A stretch of 64,000 nt of DNA from CBDAKK01 sp965216965. GTDB taxonomy: Bacteria > Spirochaetota > Spirochaetia > WTKD01 > G963693115. The stretch lies in assembly GCA_965216965.1 (NCBI GenBank), contig CBDCGX010000052.1:71971-135970 (forward strand), given 5' to 3'. The translations under genes were made by a program, and so were the position numbers. The notes beneath the pieces were generated by a model. That model made no database searches and was not told the origin of the DNA. It saw only the letters and a list, made by a program, of their open reading frames with translations. This document shows, one piece after another, positions 16,907 to 26,109 of the stretch; positions within the stretch are counted from its first letter, which is position 1; each line of letters starts with the position of its first letter.

Positions 16907-18304
16907 TTATACCATTTTTCTAGGATCTAGAAAGGAGTGTAACTCTTTTGCAGTAAGTATCTTTTCCTCTTCTAAAACTTCACGAATAGTTTTCTTTTTA
17001 TGAAATGCCTTATGCGCAAGTGCCGCCGCCTTATCATACCCTATTTTTTTAGCAAGTGGAGTAACTAAAGCAAGCGAATATTCTATCCAATATGCCGCAC
17101 GTTCTGTATCGGCTTTTAAGCCTTTGATACATTTTTCCACAAAAACATCACAACTATGTGCCGCAAGCTCTATTGCCGTAAGACACTCATGTGAAATAAG
17201 TGGATACATCATAATAAGTTGTAACGGTGCATTTTGGGCAGCAATTTTAATTGATTCACATTTTCCCATAAGATGAGATACTGCTTGTATGAGCATTTCT
17301 GGAATCACAGGATTTATTTTTCCAGGCATAATAGAAGATCCTGGTTGTAAAGATGGTAATATTATTTCCCCTAAAGCCCCGCGAGGACCACTTGAAAGAA
17401 GTCGAAGATCGTTTGCAATTTTCATAAGAGCAACAGAAAGCACATTGATAGCTCCCGCAAGAGCAACAAAAGGTTCTGCCCCTGCCATACGAGCAAATGT
17501 ATTTGTTGCCACTTTAAAAGGGATCTGTGTATCCTTAGCCAAGCTGTGCACAAATGCCGTCTTAAATCCTGCTACACTATTTAACCCAGTTCCTACCGCT
17601 GTTCCACCTTGTGGAAGATATTCTAAATCTGGTAAGACTCGTTTTAGTTGAGTATGTGCATATTTTATTTGTTCCGCAAATGCAGAAAATTCTTGCCCTA
17701 AAGTCATTGGCACAGCATCCTGAAGATGCGTCCGTCCTAACTTTATAACACTCTTAAACTTTTTCTGACACGTTTTAAACGCTGTTGTAAGATTTGATAC
17801 TTTCTCTAAAAGCATAACTAATTCCATTCTACATGCAATATATATAGCTGTTGGTATACTATCATTTGATGATTGACCTTTATTTACATGATCATTCGGA
17901 TGCACGGGAGCTTTTGTTCCTTTCTGAGATCCTAATAACTCGTTTGCATAATTAGATATTACTTCATTCATGTTCATATTCCACGAAGTACCACTTCCAG
18001 TTTGAAATACATCTATAGGAAAATTATCTATAAGCTGTTTCTTTTTTATTATAGTATGCGCAGCGTTTATAATTGCATTTGCTCTTTTTTTATCTAAAAT
18101 CCCTTTTTTATTGTTTACAATTGCAGCATGTTTTTTTACTAGTGCAAGAGACTGTATAAGCCTAGGATGTATTCTTAGCGAAGATATAGAAAAGTTTTCA
18201 ACTGCACGCTGTGTCTGAGCACCCCAATATACGTTTATAGGAACATTTACCTTTCCCATAGAGTCTGTTTCTACTCTAAACTTACCCATTGATTTCTTTT
18301 TCAT
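16907..18304 (-). CDS. fumC: Class II fumarate hydratase
   Basis: FumC interconverts fumarate and malate. The 465-residue protein has GSGTSWNMNMNEV, the HPNDHVNKGQSSND block, GRTHLQDAVPMTLGQE with the catalytic-site His, and the GSSIMPGKINP signature loop carrying the catalytic Ser. The C-terminal IGYDKAAALAHKA matches FumC. Aspartase shares the fold, but this C-terminal block favours fumarase. The start has an AGGAGG site. No other TCA gene is nearby. The 224-bp upstream gap to 18529 shows only AT-rich sequence and no clear promoter. Confidence 0.9.
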   Translation of the reverse strand: MKKKSMGKFRVETDSMGKVNVPINVYWGAQTQRAVENFSISSLRIHPRLIQSLALVKKHAAIVNNKKGILDKKRANAIINAAHTIIKKKQLIDNFPIDVFQTGSGTSWNMNMNEVISNYANELLGSQKGTKAPVHPNDHVNKGQSSNDSIPTAIYIACRMELVMLLEKVSNLTTAFKTCQKKFKSVIKLGRTHLQDAVPMTLGQEFSAFAEQIKYAHTQLKRVLPDLEYLPQGGTAVGTGLNSVAGFKTAFVHSLAKDTQIPFKVATNTFARMAGAEPFVALAGAINVLSVALMKIANDLRLLSSGPRGALGEIILPSLQPGSSIMPGKINPVIPEMLIQAVSHLMGKCESIKIAAQNAPLQLIMMYPLISHECLTAIELAAHSCDVFVEKCIKGLKADTERAAYWIEYSLALVTPLAKKIGYDKAAALAHKAFHKKKTIREVLEEEKILTAKELHSFLDPRKMV

Positions 18305-18528
18305 GATAATTTCCTCCTAATGATAATTACATAAATGATTTCAAATTGCACCATTTCATAACAAAATATAAAATAAGATGTAATTGTTAATATATCACTC
18401 TTTAATTCCAGTAACTTTATTTACTGTATATAATGATTATATATAAACTTACATTTCATAACAATATCACACTTACTAGAAGTAAATGACAACAAATAAC
18501 ATCCTTTTAATAAAGGTTTAATTATTTG

Positions 18529-20097
18529 CTATTTCATAAGTTCTTTTTCTAAAAGTGCAACAAGCCGTATCATGACCTGCGTATCATATTTACAATATAG
18601 TGCAATATCTTTAATACTTATTTCATCCTTAAGACTACATTTAAGTACTTTTTCATAAAGTATTTTTATATAAGGGTGTGTATGTGTCCATTTAAATGTT
18701 TTATTGGTATCATCTATCATTTTTATATAAAAATAATTTGCTGCCATTCCTTCTTTCACTTTACAAGAACTATAGTCATCTTCTAGAAAAACAGAAGTGA
18801 GTGTTTTTAATGATATTTTACCCTTCTGCAAAGGGTGATATATATGAAGATTTAAAAATATTTCCTGCAAATCAACAATGCGCATAAGCACAGATGATGC
18901 TTTATGTAATTCTCCAGAAAGCTCCGAAAGTTGTTTAATAGCATCACCCTCAAAACAACTATCATATACAATAATTGACCCGGCTTTTTTAAGAGCTGCA
19001 TACAATTCTTGCCACATAAGAATTCTTTTATCAATACTTGGTGGCATCGCCCACAATTGAGTGTGAATAGGAGTATTGGGCCCTTCTTGCCATTGTAATG
19101 AAAATAAAAATGGGATAAGCTCCCACGGTTGAGAATAAGGAAAAAATGGCACTGCACTTGTAAATGCTTCAAAATCAAGATAGTAGCGAGGATATGAAAG
19201 TTTTTTTATAAAATCTTTTACATCATCAGAAGAAAAAAACAACTCATTGTTTAGTACAGCATCAATTTGTCTCTGCACTGTTTCTGTTACATCTATATCC
19301 TGTGGTATTTGGCTTATTTTTGTAATTCCCTGACTAAGAAGATCTTCTATAAGCACTTTTGATTTCCGAAGAGTTGTAATACTATCTATGTCTTCTTTGT
19401 TATCAATAGAACATGCATCGCAATATCGTCTTGTACATTTTTCCCAGCTATTTATATCTAAGATGGTTTCTTTTTTAATATGAGTTAAAAACCCCACAAT
19501 TTGCGGAGTTATACCTTCTAGATATTTCTCTATTTTTAGAGTAATATCCGACTCTTTCCAAGATATATTCTCATAAAACACATCTACTTTTATTGACTCC
19601 CAAAAAAAACCATCCACAAACTGTAAAAAGATCTTTGCTACGGGTATGTTATACTTTTTACAAGCATAAAGAACAAACGATGCATATACTTTATGATCAC
19701 GACGCATTCCTACTGCAGAAACAGGAAAATGAAGTATCCACCCACCCAACGACGCATGCCAAGTACAAAATGGGATATATACTGCAAGGATATCATCTAT
19801 TGTTAATACAGCTCCCATTATGCTTCGTATATTATGCGTATCTGATGTTTTCTCCAAAGATTTAGCATTAGGATTGTTTTGCAAGATGTCTAAACTTTGT
19901 CTTACCGCATCGTCAATTGTGTCTGTTTCTATATGCTTTGCTTGTCGTTGAGATTTACCCTGAGAAAAAGCCGTTAATACCCGTAGCTGCTCTCTAATAG
20001 CAGATGCCATAATTATTGATTTACATCCATTAAAATGCAAATAATATGCTCTTCGCGGACATGAAAAATATTCAACTGCTTCGTGGATAAAAAACAC
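18529..20097 (-). CDS. DUF2779 protein: RecB/Cas4-like nuclease domain plus DnaQ-like domain
   Basis: 522 residues in two parts. The N-terminal part has YFSCPRRAYYL with C13, and C221, C226 and C229 in CTRRYCDAC. This four-cysteine pattern recalls the Fe-S-bound RecB-family (Cas4/AddB-like) nucleases. The C-terminal DUF2779 part has YYLDFEAF (D308, E310), IIVYDSCFE and YCKYDTQ, an acidic-residue layout like DEDD/RNase H-fold exonucleases. A nucleic-acid processing role is inferred; substrate and partners are unknown. It starts one base after the ackA stop and is probably the last gene of that operon. No cas genes or CRISPR array are present. Confidence 0.75.
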   Translation of the reverse strand: MFFIHEAVEYFSCPRRAYYLHFNGCKSIIMASAIREQLRVLTAFSQGKSQRQAKHIETDTIDDAVRQSLDILQNNPNAKSLEKTSDTHNIRSIMGAVLTIDDILAVYIPFCTWHASLGGWILHFPVSAVGMRRDHKVYASFVLYACKKYNIPVAKIFLQFVDGFFWESIKVDVFYENISWKESDITLKIEKYLEGITPQIVGFLTHIKKETILDINSWEKCTRRYCDACSIDNKEDIDSITTLRKSKVLIEDLLSQGITKISQIPQDIDVTETVQRQIDAVLNNELFFSSDDVKDFIKKLSYPRYYLDFEAFTSAVPFFPYSQPWELIPFLFSLQWQEGPNTPIHTQLWAMPPSIDKRILMWQELYAALKKAGSIIVYDSCFEGDAIKQLSELSGELHKASSVLMRIVDLQEIFLNLHIYHPLQKGKISLKTLTSVFLEDDYSSCKVKEGMAANYFYIKMIDDTNKTFKWTHTHPYIKILYEKVLKCSLKDEISIKDIALYCKYDTQVMIRLVALLEKELMK

Positions 20098-20098
20098 T

Positions 20099-21310
20099 TT
20101 ATTTCCGATTTATGAGAGAATACGAATCACGTGCAATCTGTAATTCTTCTTTTGTTTCTATAACTGCAATTTTCACGTTAGAATAATCAGCAGAAATAAT
20201 TCCTTCTCCTCTGTTTACATCTTCGTTTTTTATTGAATCAAGCTGCATCCCAATATTGGGAAGTGGCTCACAAATTCTTTTTCTCATCGCTGGATCATTC
20301 TGACCAACCCCAGCGGTAAATACAAGCATGTCTACAGTCTGCAAAAGCGCAGCATATGCACCTATAAACTTTTGAACAGAATGTGCAAACATTTCAAGTG
20401 CAAGCTCAGCTCGCTTATTGCCATTTATTGCCGCTTTCTCAATATCTCGCATATCATTAGACACTCCTGATATACCAAGCAACCCACTTTTTTTATTCAT
20501 TATAGCATCTATCTCTTTTCCATCCATGTTCTGCTCCTGCAAAAACACAAGTATTGCAGGATCTATACTCCCACAACGAGTTCCCATCATAAGACCCTCA
20601 AGTGGAGTAAACCCCATAGTCGTATCTATTGACCTTCCTTTTTCTATTGCAGTAATTGAACATCCATTTCCTAAGTGGCATGTTATAAGATTAATATCTT
20701 CCGGTTTTTTTCCAAGACATCGTGCCCCCTCCCTACTCACATAATAATGAGATGTACCATGAAATCCATATCGCCGAATTCCATATTTTTTATATATCTC
20801 ATACGGCAATGGATACGTAAAAGCAGCCGCAGGCATAGTTTGATGAAATGCAGTATCAAAAACAGCAATGTGTTTACAATGCGGAAATAGTTTTTTTGCA
20901 GCTTGTATTCCACTAAGATTCGCAGGATTATGCAATGGAGCAAAGGGAAGCAATTCTTCTATAGCACCCATAACATGATCATTTATCATAACTGAGCTAG
21001 AGTATATTTCGCCACCATGCACAACTCTATGCCCTATTGCATGCACTTGGTTTGTATCAGCAATAACACCTATTTCGGAATCAGTAAGCAAATTCATAAC
21101 AACATTAAAAGCGTTTGTATGATCTGTTATCTTTTGTATATGATGGCTTCTTTTTGTTTGACTTTGATACAATACAATTGCATCTTCTTTCCCTATTTTT
21201 TCTACTACCCCCTTACAAAGGCTGTGTTCTTGAGGGAACGAGAATATTTCATATTTAAGCGACGAACTTCCGCAATTAATTACAAGGATGATAAAAGGCA
21301 TGTTCTCCAT
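20099..21310 (-). CDS. ackA: Acetate kinase
   Basis: AckA makes ATP from acetyl phosphate and ADP. The 403-residue protein has VINCGSSSLKYE (phosphate-binding), HLGNGCSI, MGTRCGSIDPA and the adenosine-loop region TAGVGQND. Two starts are possible: the ATG at 21310 and the one at 21301, which has GGAG three bases upstream and gives the usual short N-terminus. No pta gene is adjacent. A 16-bp perfect palindrome lies 33 bp upstream. With deoC-cdd-pdp upstream it fits energy recovery from deoxyribose via acetaldehyde, acetyl-CoA and acetate. Confidence 0.95.
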   Translation of the reverse strand: MENMPFIILVINCGSSSLKYEIFSFPQEHSLCKGVVEKIGKEDAIVLYQSQTKRSHHIQKITDHTNAFNVVMNLLTDSEIGVIADTNQVHAIGHRVVHGGEIYSSSVMINDHVMGAIEELLPFAPLHNPANLSGIQAAKKLFPHCKHIAVFDTAFHQTMPAAAFTYPLPYEIYKKYGIRRYGFHGTSHYYVSREGARCLGKKPEDINLITCHLGNGCSITAIEKGRSIDTTMGFTPLEGLMMGTRCGSIDPAILVFLQEQNMDGKEIDAIMNKKSGLLGISGVSNDMRDIEKAAINGNKRAELALEMFAHSVQKFIGAYAALLQTVDMLVFTAGVGQNDPAMRKRICEPLPNIGMQLDSIKNEDVNRGEGIISADYSNVKIAVIETKEELQIARDSYSLINRK

Positions 21311-21342
21311 AACAATATGTATTTTTATTATATCAGACTCTA

Positions 21343-21358
21343 TACTGTATATACAGTA
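21343..21358. promoter_or_regulatory. 16-bp perfect palindrome upstream of ackA, putative operator
   Basis: TACTGTATATACAGTA is perfectly self-complementary and lies in the 59-bp gap between pdp and ackA. It resembles a LexA box but has CTGT-N4-ACAG rather than N8, so the regulator is unknown. Confidence 0.45.
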
Positions 21359-21369
21359 ATTATAAAAAT

Positions 21370-22683
21370 TTACATTAAAACTTCATGTATAAGTGGGATG
21401 TTTTCTTCTTTCTTTGCATCATTACAAAGCACATACGCATTTTGCACAATGTCTTTTACTGTGTCTAAAACATCTAAAGTTATAAAATCTTCATAATATA
21501 AAGTTGCAAGCACCTCTCCCTTTGTTACGAAGTCATTCTTTTTTTTATTTAAAATAACTCCTGCCGTGTAACAAATATCATCTTCCTTTGTTGCCCGTCC
21601 AGCCCCAAGAAGCATTGTCGCATGGCCTATAGAAAGTGCATCTATATGTTTTATGTGTGCTGTTTCATTCGCACATACCTCTAATGTTTTAGGAGAACCA
21701 AGATATGTATTATTGTGCAAAGCATTCATATCTACTCCACAAAGAGTAATAAATTTTTCAAACATTTCCATTGCCTTTCCATTAGAAATAACTTTCTGCA
21801 TCATTACAAATCCATTACTATAATCAACACGATTATCTCTTTGTGCAAAAGCAATACCAACAAGAGTAGAAAGCAAGTCTTTTACATCTTGAGGCCCTTT
21901 TCCCTGCAGTACATCAATTGCTTCTTTTAACTCCAAAGCATTACCCACTGCTTTTCCTAGTGGCTGGTCCATATCCGAAAGAACACAACATACTTTTCGA
22001 TTGCATTGCGTACCGATACTCTTCATTGTATGAGCAAGTTCTCTTGCTTCAGATATGGTTTTCATAAATGCCCCAGAACCAACCTTTACATCTAAAATGA
22101 TTCCATCAGACTTTACAGCAAGTTTTTTACTCATAATAGAAGCTGCTATAAGAGGAACGCTCTGTACGGTACCCGTAACATCTCTAAGAGCGTATAATTT
22201 TTTATCGAGCGGTGCCAATTCATCAGAATACCCTAAAAGCGCAGAATTACATTCTTTAATCATGGTATCTACCGAAATATTATTGGGATTAAAATGGAAC
22301 CCCTCTAAAGATTCTAGCTTATCCATAGTTCCACCAGTATGTCCTAATCCTCGACCCGTAAGTTTTACAACAGTAAAATCAAGTGCCGCTAAAATTGGAA
22401 TAAGTGCTAGCGTTATTTTATCTCCCACCCCTCCAGTAGAATGCTTATCTATAACAAAATTATCACTTAAAACTGAAATTTGCTTTCCAGAGTGGAGCAT
22501 TGCATTTACAAGAGAAAAAAGCTCCTCTTCATTTAAGCCATTAAAATATACAGCCATCAAGAATGCACTCATCTGATAATCAGGAACACTTCCTTGTTGA
22601 TACGCTTCACACAAACAAGTAATATCATTTGAACTAAGCGTTTTACCATCACGTTTTGCTATAATACAATCTATTGCTCTCAT
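21370..22683 (-). CDS. pdp: Pyrimidine-nucleoside (thymidine) phosphorylase
   Basis: The enzyme splits thymidine, deoxyuridine or uridine with phosphate to free base and (deoxy)ribose-1-phosphate. The 437-residue protein has the KHSTGGVGDK phosphate-binding motif and KLTGRGLGHTGGTMDKLES, the family signature, followed by the C-terminal domain. DeoA and Pdp cannot be separated here with certainty. It is third in the deoC-cdd-pdp salvage operon, 33 bp after cdd. Confidence 0.93.
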   Translation of the reverse strand: MRAIDCIIAKRDGKTLSSNDITCLCEAYQQGSVPDYQMSAFLMAVYFNGLNEEELFSLVNAMLHSGKQISVLSDNFVIDKHSTGGVGDKITLALIPILAALDFTVVKLTGRGLGHTGGTMDKLESLEGFHFNPNNISVDTMIKECNSALLGYSDELAPLDKKLYALRDVTGTVQSVPLIAASIMSKKLAVKSDGIILDVKVGSGAFMKTISEARELAHTMKSIGTQCNRKVCCVLSDMDQPLGKAVGNALELKEAIDVLQGKGPQDVKDLLSTLVGIAFAQRDNRVDYSNGFVMMQKVISNGKAMEMFEKFITLCGVDMNALHNNTYLGSPKTLEVCANETAHIKHIDALSIGHATMLLGAGRATKEDDICYTAGVILNKKKNDFVTKGEVLATLYYEDFITLDVLDTVKDIVQNAYVLCNDAKKEENIPLIHEVLM

Positions 22684-22716
22684 CTCCTTAACCTCCTTTA
22701 TTATGTATTGTTTTAC

Positions 22717-23139
22717 TTATAAATTTTCCTTATTAAAAAAATCAGGAAGCACCTCTTGTGCAGACCATATTTTATATGAGTTAATACTTTCCTTTATACT
22801 GCTACAAATAAGAATAGAATCTTTATTCATAAATTCAACTGCAACCTGCCTACATGCACCACACATACTCACAGGTCCATCAGTATCAGCTACAACGGCA
22901 AGTGCTACAATGTATTTTGCCCCGTTACATATACCATTATATATTGCAACTCGTTCAGCACAACAAGAAAGTCCATATGATGCATTTTCAACATTTGCTC
23001 CCCCATATATTTTCTCATTATCCGCAAGCATCACTGCACCTACTTTAAACAAAGAATACGGAGTATATGCTCTCGCTCTCCAGTCAATTGCCATTGGAAT
23101 AAGCCTTTTGGCATATGATATAGCAGTGCTACTACTCAT
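22717..23139 (-). CDS. cdd: Cytidine deaminase
   Basis: Cdd hydrolyses (deoxy)cytidine to (deoxy)uridine for salvage. The 140-residue protein has the catalytic CAERVAI motif (zinc Cys plus the proton-shuttle Glu) and CGACRQ with the other two zinc cysteines, giving the three-Cys tetrameric type. NVENASYG binds the nucleoside. Its start shares one base with the deoC stop, so the two are translationally coupled. Confidence 0.95.
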   Translation of the reverse strand: MSSSTAISYAKRLIPMAIDWRARAYTPYSLFKVGAVMLADNEKIYGGANVENASYGLSCCAERVAIYNGICNGAKYIVALAVVADTDGPVSMCGACRQVAVEFMNKDSILICSSIKESINSYKIWSAQEVLPDFFNKENL

Positions 23140-23831
23140 TAATATGATCCTTTTTCTACACTCACACCCTTTACTATTTCAACACCAGCACTTGTACCAA
23201 TACGACATGCACCAGCATCTATCATAATCATGGCTGTTTCATAATTTCGAATACCCCCGGCAGCTTTTACCTTCATCCCGTCACCTATAGAACGTGCCAT
23301 GAGTGCAACATGTTCTTTTGTTGCACCAGCAGTTCCAAACCCTGTTGATGTTTTTACAAATTCCACTCCCACATGAGTACAGATTTCACATAGCTTTATA
23401 ATGTCTTCATCTTTTAAATAGCATGTCTCTAAAATAACTTTTACCAGAACATCTCTTTTGTGTTTTTTCCCCGCCTCATGCACTGCAGTATATACCCGCC
23501 CGATATCATTTGCAACATAATCATAATCTTTTGAAAAATACGCACCCAAAGCTACTACCATATCTATTTCTGATGCTCCCTTATCTACTAGCACACTTGC
23601 CTCAAATGATTTTGTTTGCATATCTTGTGCACCTAATGGGAATCCAACTACGGTGCAAACTAATGAAATAGAATCTTGTAATTTATGGGCACACAAACTC
23701 ACCCATTGTCCCGATACACAAACACTTGCAAAGCCATATTGCTTTGCAATATCACATAATACACATATATCTTGCTCTGTAGCTGTAGATGCAAGTAAAG
23801 TTGCATCTATATACGATGAAATATCTCTCAT
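23139..23831 (-). CDS. deoC: Deoxyribose-phosphate aldolase
   Basis: DeoC splits 2-deoxyribose-5-phosphate into acetaldehyde and glyceraldehyde-3-phosphate. The 230-residue TIM barrel has the Schiff-base lysine in EFVKTSTGF and the second lysine in MKVKAAGGIR. It heads the salvage operon. There is no Shine-Dalgarno; on the minus strand an extended -10 (TGATATACT) ends 6 bases before the ATG, so the message may be leaderless. A seven-base inverted repeat lies just upstream of that box. Confidence 0.95.
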   Translation of the reverse strand: MRDISSYIDATLLASTATEQDICVLCDIAKQYGFASVCVSGQWVSLCAHKLQDSISLVCTVVGFPLGAQDMQTKSFEASVLVDKGASEIDMVVALGAYFSKDYDYVANDIGRVYTAVHEAGKKHKRDVLVKVILETCYLKDEDIIKLCEICTHVGVEFVKTSTGFGTAGATKEHVALMARSIGDGMKVKAAGGIRNYETAMIMIDAGACRIGTSAGVEIVKGVSVEKGSY

Positions 23832-23852
23832 ACATCTAGTATATCATATTGC

Positions 23853-23871
23853 ATCCAATATAACATTGGAT
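23853..23871. promoter_or_regulatory. Inverted repeat upstream of deoC, putative operator
   Basis: ATCCAAT and ATTGGAT arms surround ATAAC. The repeat covers the likely -35 region of deoC and lies 17 bases past the mnmG stop. The absence of a T-tract makes an operator more likely than a terminator. Confidence 0.4.
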
Positions 23872-23887
23872 TAAGAATGAAAATATA

Positions 23888-25762
23888 CTATAAAGTTTTG
23901 CTTGTTTTTTTATTTACATGAAACATAAGTACGGTAAGATCAGATTGTCTTACCCCTGATATTTTAGACGCCTGTTGTAGTGTTGCAGGTTTTATACTTG
24001 AAAGTTTTTCTCTCCCTTCAGAAGAAATTCCCATAACATTCTTATAATTAAAATCTCGTCCCAAAACAATTGTTTCTTTCTTTTTCATTTTCAAAATCTC
24101 TTTTTGTTGCCTATTTATGTATCCTTCATATTTCACTTCAACTTCAACGTGATGAAGATCCTCCTTTTCGTATGAATTATCTATTAAAGACTCGTCAAAG
24201 TGTGATATCTCCTGCAATGTAAACTTCTGAGTTTTCAAAACCTGTAAGAAATTCTTTCCTGCAAAAGGTGCAAGTTCTGAAAATCTTTTTATGTCATCTT
24301 TTTTTATAGAACGTTGTGAAAGTATTTTTTTTAATTTCCCTATTGATTCTTTTTTTCTATTCATCTTATCTACTTTATCTTTTGACACCAACCCTATCTT
24401 GTATCCAATATCCATAAGTCGTATATCAGACGTGTTGTGTCGTAAATTCATACGATGCTCTGCACGAGATGTAAACATACGATACGGTTCTTTTGTGCCC
24501 ATAGTAATTAAATCATCTATGAGAACGCCTATATATGCTTCGCTTCGACTCAAAATAAGTGGGTCTTTTTTCTCTAAATAACATATAGCATTTATTCCCG
24601 CAATAAGCCCCTGAGCTGCTGCTTCTTCATATCCCGATGTGCCATTTATTTGTCCCGCCAAAAACAAACCCGAAAGCATTTTAGACTCAAGCGATGCATA
24701 TAGTTGAGAAGGATCACAATAATCATATTCAACGGCATAGCCTGGACGCATTATTTCCGCGTGTTCTAATCCACGTATAGAACGAATAAACATCGCTTGA
24801 ATACTCTCAGGCAACGAGGTAGAAAGCCCATTAAGGTACATTTCTTGCGTAGAAAGCCCTTCTGGCTCTATAAAAATTTGATGCCGTTCTCGATCTGAAA
24901 ATTTTTTTACCTTATCTTCAATTGACGGACAATATCTTGGACCAACTCCTGCTATTTTCCCCGAATACGCCGAAGAGCGGTGTATATTCTGTAATATTAT
25001 TGAGTGAGTAGTATCATTTGTATATGTAATATAGCATGCAACTTGTTCTCTCTGAAAATTCTCCTGAGAAAAAGAAAAAGGACATATCTCATTATCACCA
25101 AAAAGTAAATTCACCTTAGAAAAATCTATAGAACGTCTATGTATACGTGCAGGAGTTCCTGTTTTAAGTCTTCCCAGTTGAAGTCCAATTTTTTTAAGAG
25201 ATTTATCAAGATAATGTACAGCAGGCTCTGCAAGCCTTCCTGCACTCGTACTATATTCTCCTATAAACACTTTTCCATTAAGAAAAGTCCCCATAGTAAG
25301 CACTATTACTTTTGCCTTATACGTTTTTCCACATTCTGTTATTATTCCCGTCGCTTTTTTTGACATATTTGATGTAGCACCCAAATACATAATTTCAGAT
25401 ACAGTGCCTTGTATAAGATAAATGTTTTTTTCATTCTCTATTGTTTTTTTTGCTTCTATTTGGTAGGCAAGCTTATCTGCTTGTGCTCTTGGAGCTTGTA
25501 CAGAGGGCCCCTTGCTTCTATTTAAAATACGAAATTGTATCATTGTCTTATCAATAAGAGTTCCCATTTCTCCACCAAGAGCATCTATTTCACGAACCAT
25601 ATTTCCTTTAGCAAGACCTCCAATAGCAGGATTACATGAAAGCTTGCCTATTGTATCTAAGTTCTGCGTTATAAGTGCTGTTATAAATCCCTTACGTGCT
25701 AAGGCAAGCGACGCTTCAATTCCCGCATGTCCTCCACCAATTACAATTGCATCAAAATCCAT
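23888..25762 (-). CDS. mnmG: tRNA uridine-5-carboxymethylaminomethyl modification enzyme MnmG
   Basis: With MnmE, MnmG (GidA) installs the cmnm5 group on wobble uridine 34 of certain tRNAs. The 624-residue FAD protein has the dinucleotide fold GGGHAGIEASLA near the N-terminus, and further core blocks GGLAKGNMVREIDALGG, LKTGTPARI, GPRYCPSIEDKV, TSGYEEAAAQG and FTSRAEHRM. Length is typical. No mnmE is adjacent. It sits between the nucleoside salvage operon and the fucosyltransferase array, and is possibly monocistronic. Confidence 0.95.
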   Translation of the reverse strand: MDFDAIVIGGGHAGIEASLALARKGFITALITQNLDTIGKLSCNPAIGGLAKGNMVREIDALGGEMGTLIDKTMIQFRILNRSKGPSVQAPRAQADKLAYQIEAKKTIENEKNIYLIQGTVSEIMYLGATSNMSKKATGIITECGKTYKAKVIVLTMGTFLNGKVFIGEYSTSAGRLAEPAVHYLDKSLKKIGLQLGRLKTGTPARIHRRSIDFSKVNLLFGDNEICPFSFSQENFQREQVACYITYTNDTTHSIILQNIHRSSAYSGKIAGVGPRYCPSIEDKVKKFSDRERHQIFIEPEGLSTQEMYLNGLSTSLPESIQAMFIRSIRGLEHAEIMRPGYAVEYDYCDPSQLYASLESKMLSGLFLAGQINGTSGYEEAAAQGLIAGINAICYLEKKDPLILSRSEAYIGVLIDDLITMGTKEPYRMFTSRAEHRMNLRHNTSDIRLMDIGYKIGLVSKDKVDKMNRKKESIGKLKKILSQRSIKKDDIKRFSELAPFAGKNFLQVLKTQKFTLQEISHFDESLIDNSYEKEDLHHVEVEVKYEGYINRQQKEILKMKKKETIVLGRDFNYKNVMGISSEGREKLSSIKPATLQQASKISGVRQSDLTVLMFHVNKKTSKTL

Positions 25763-25872
25763 ACTTTTATACTACCATTTTTATACTTTCTATACATAAT
25801 AAAAATCAAAATACAATACTCCAACATAACATTAAAAATTGTTTATACGACAATTAGTGTTAGTTAAAAACC

Positions 25873-26069
25873 ATGATAATAATCAATATACTGGTGGTTT
25901 TTGTAACCCAATGTTTCAATATGCTTGTGGCTATGCACTCTCTCAAAAAAACAATGATATGTTAAAATTAGATACTACTTTATTATTCCTACACCAGTAA
26001 TTAAGAATATAAACTCAAAGAATTTCGTATTGATTTTGTACTATTCCAAAAAATTGGTTTGAAAATTAA
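25873..26069 (+). pseudogene. Fossil copy of the GT11 fucosyltransferase
   Basis: The first ~170 bases match the start of the gene at 26110 almost base for base, with an early one-base deletion that breaks the frame. The sequence then jumps to the last ~30 bases of that gene and its stop codon. Some 670 bases of the middle are deleted. The downstream spacer (26070-26109) is the same promoter/ribosome-site leader that precedes the two intact copies, so this is a decayed third unit of the tandem array. Confidence 0.85.
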
Positions 26070-26109
26070 CAATTAATGTTTATAATTAAATAGGAAGCTA
26101 CTTGAACTC

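Noticed and set aside
16907..18304. Aspartase (aspA) instead of fumarase
   Set aside because: The GSSIMPGKINP loop and the C-terminal IGYDKAAALAHKA block fit FumC better.
18529..20097. Cas4 of a CRISPR system
   Set aside because: There is no repeat array and no other cas gene in the window; the protein has the DUF2779 C-terminal domain.
21343..21358. LexA box upstream of ackA
   Set aside because: The half sites match, but the spacing is CTGT-N4-ACAG rather than the N8 of the E. coli LexA site, and ackA is not an SOS gene.
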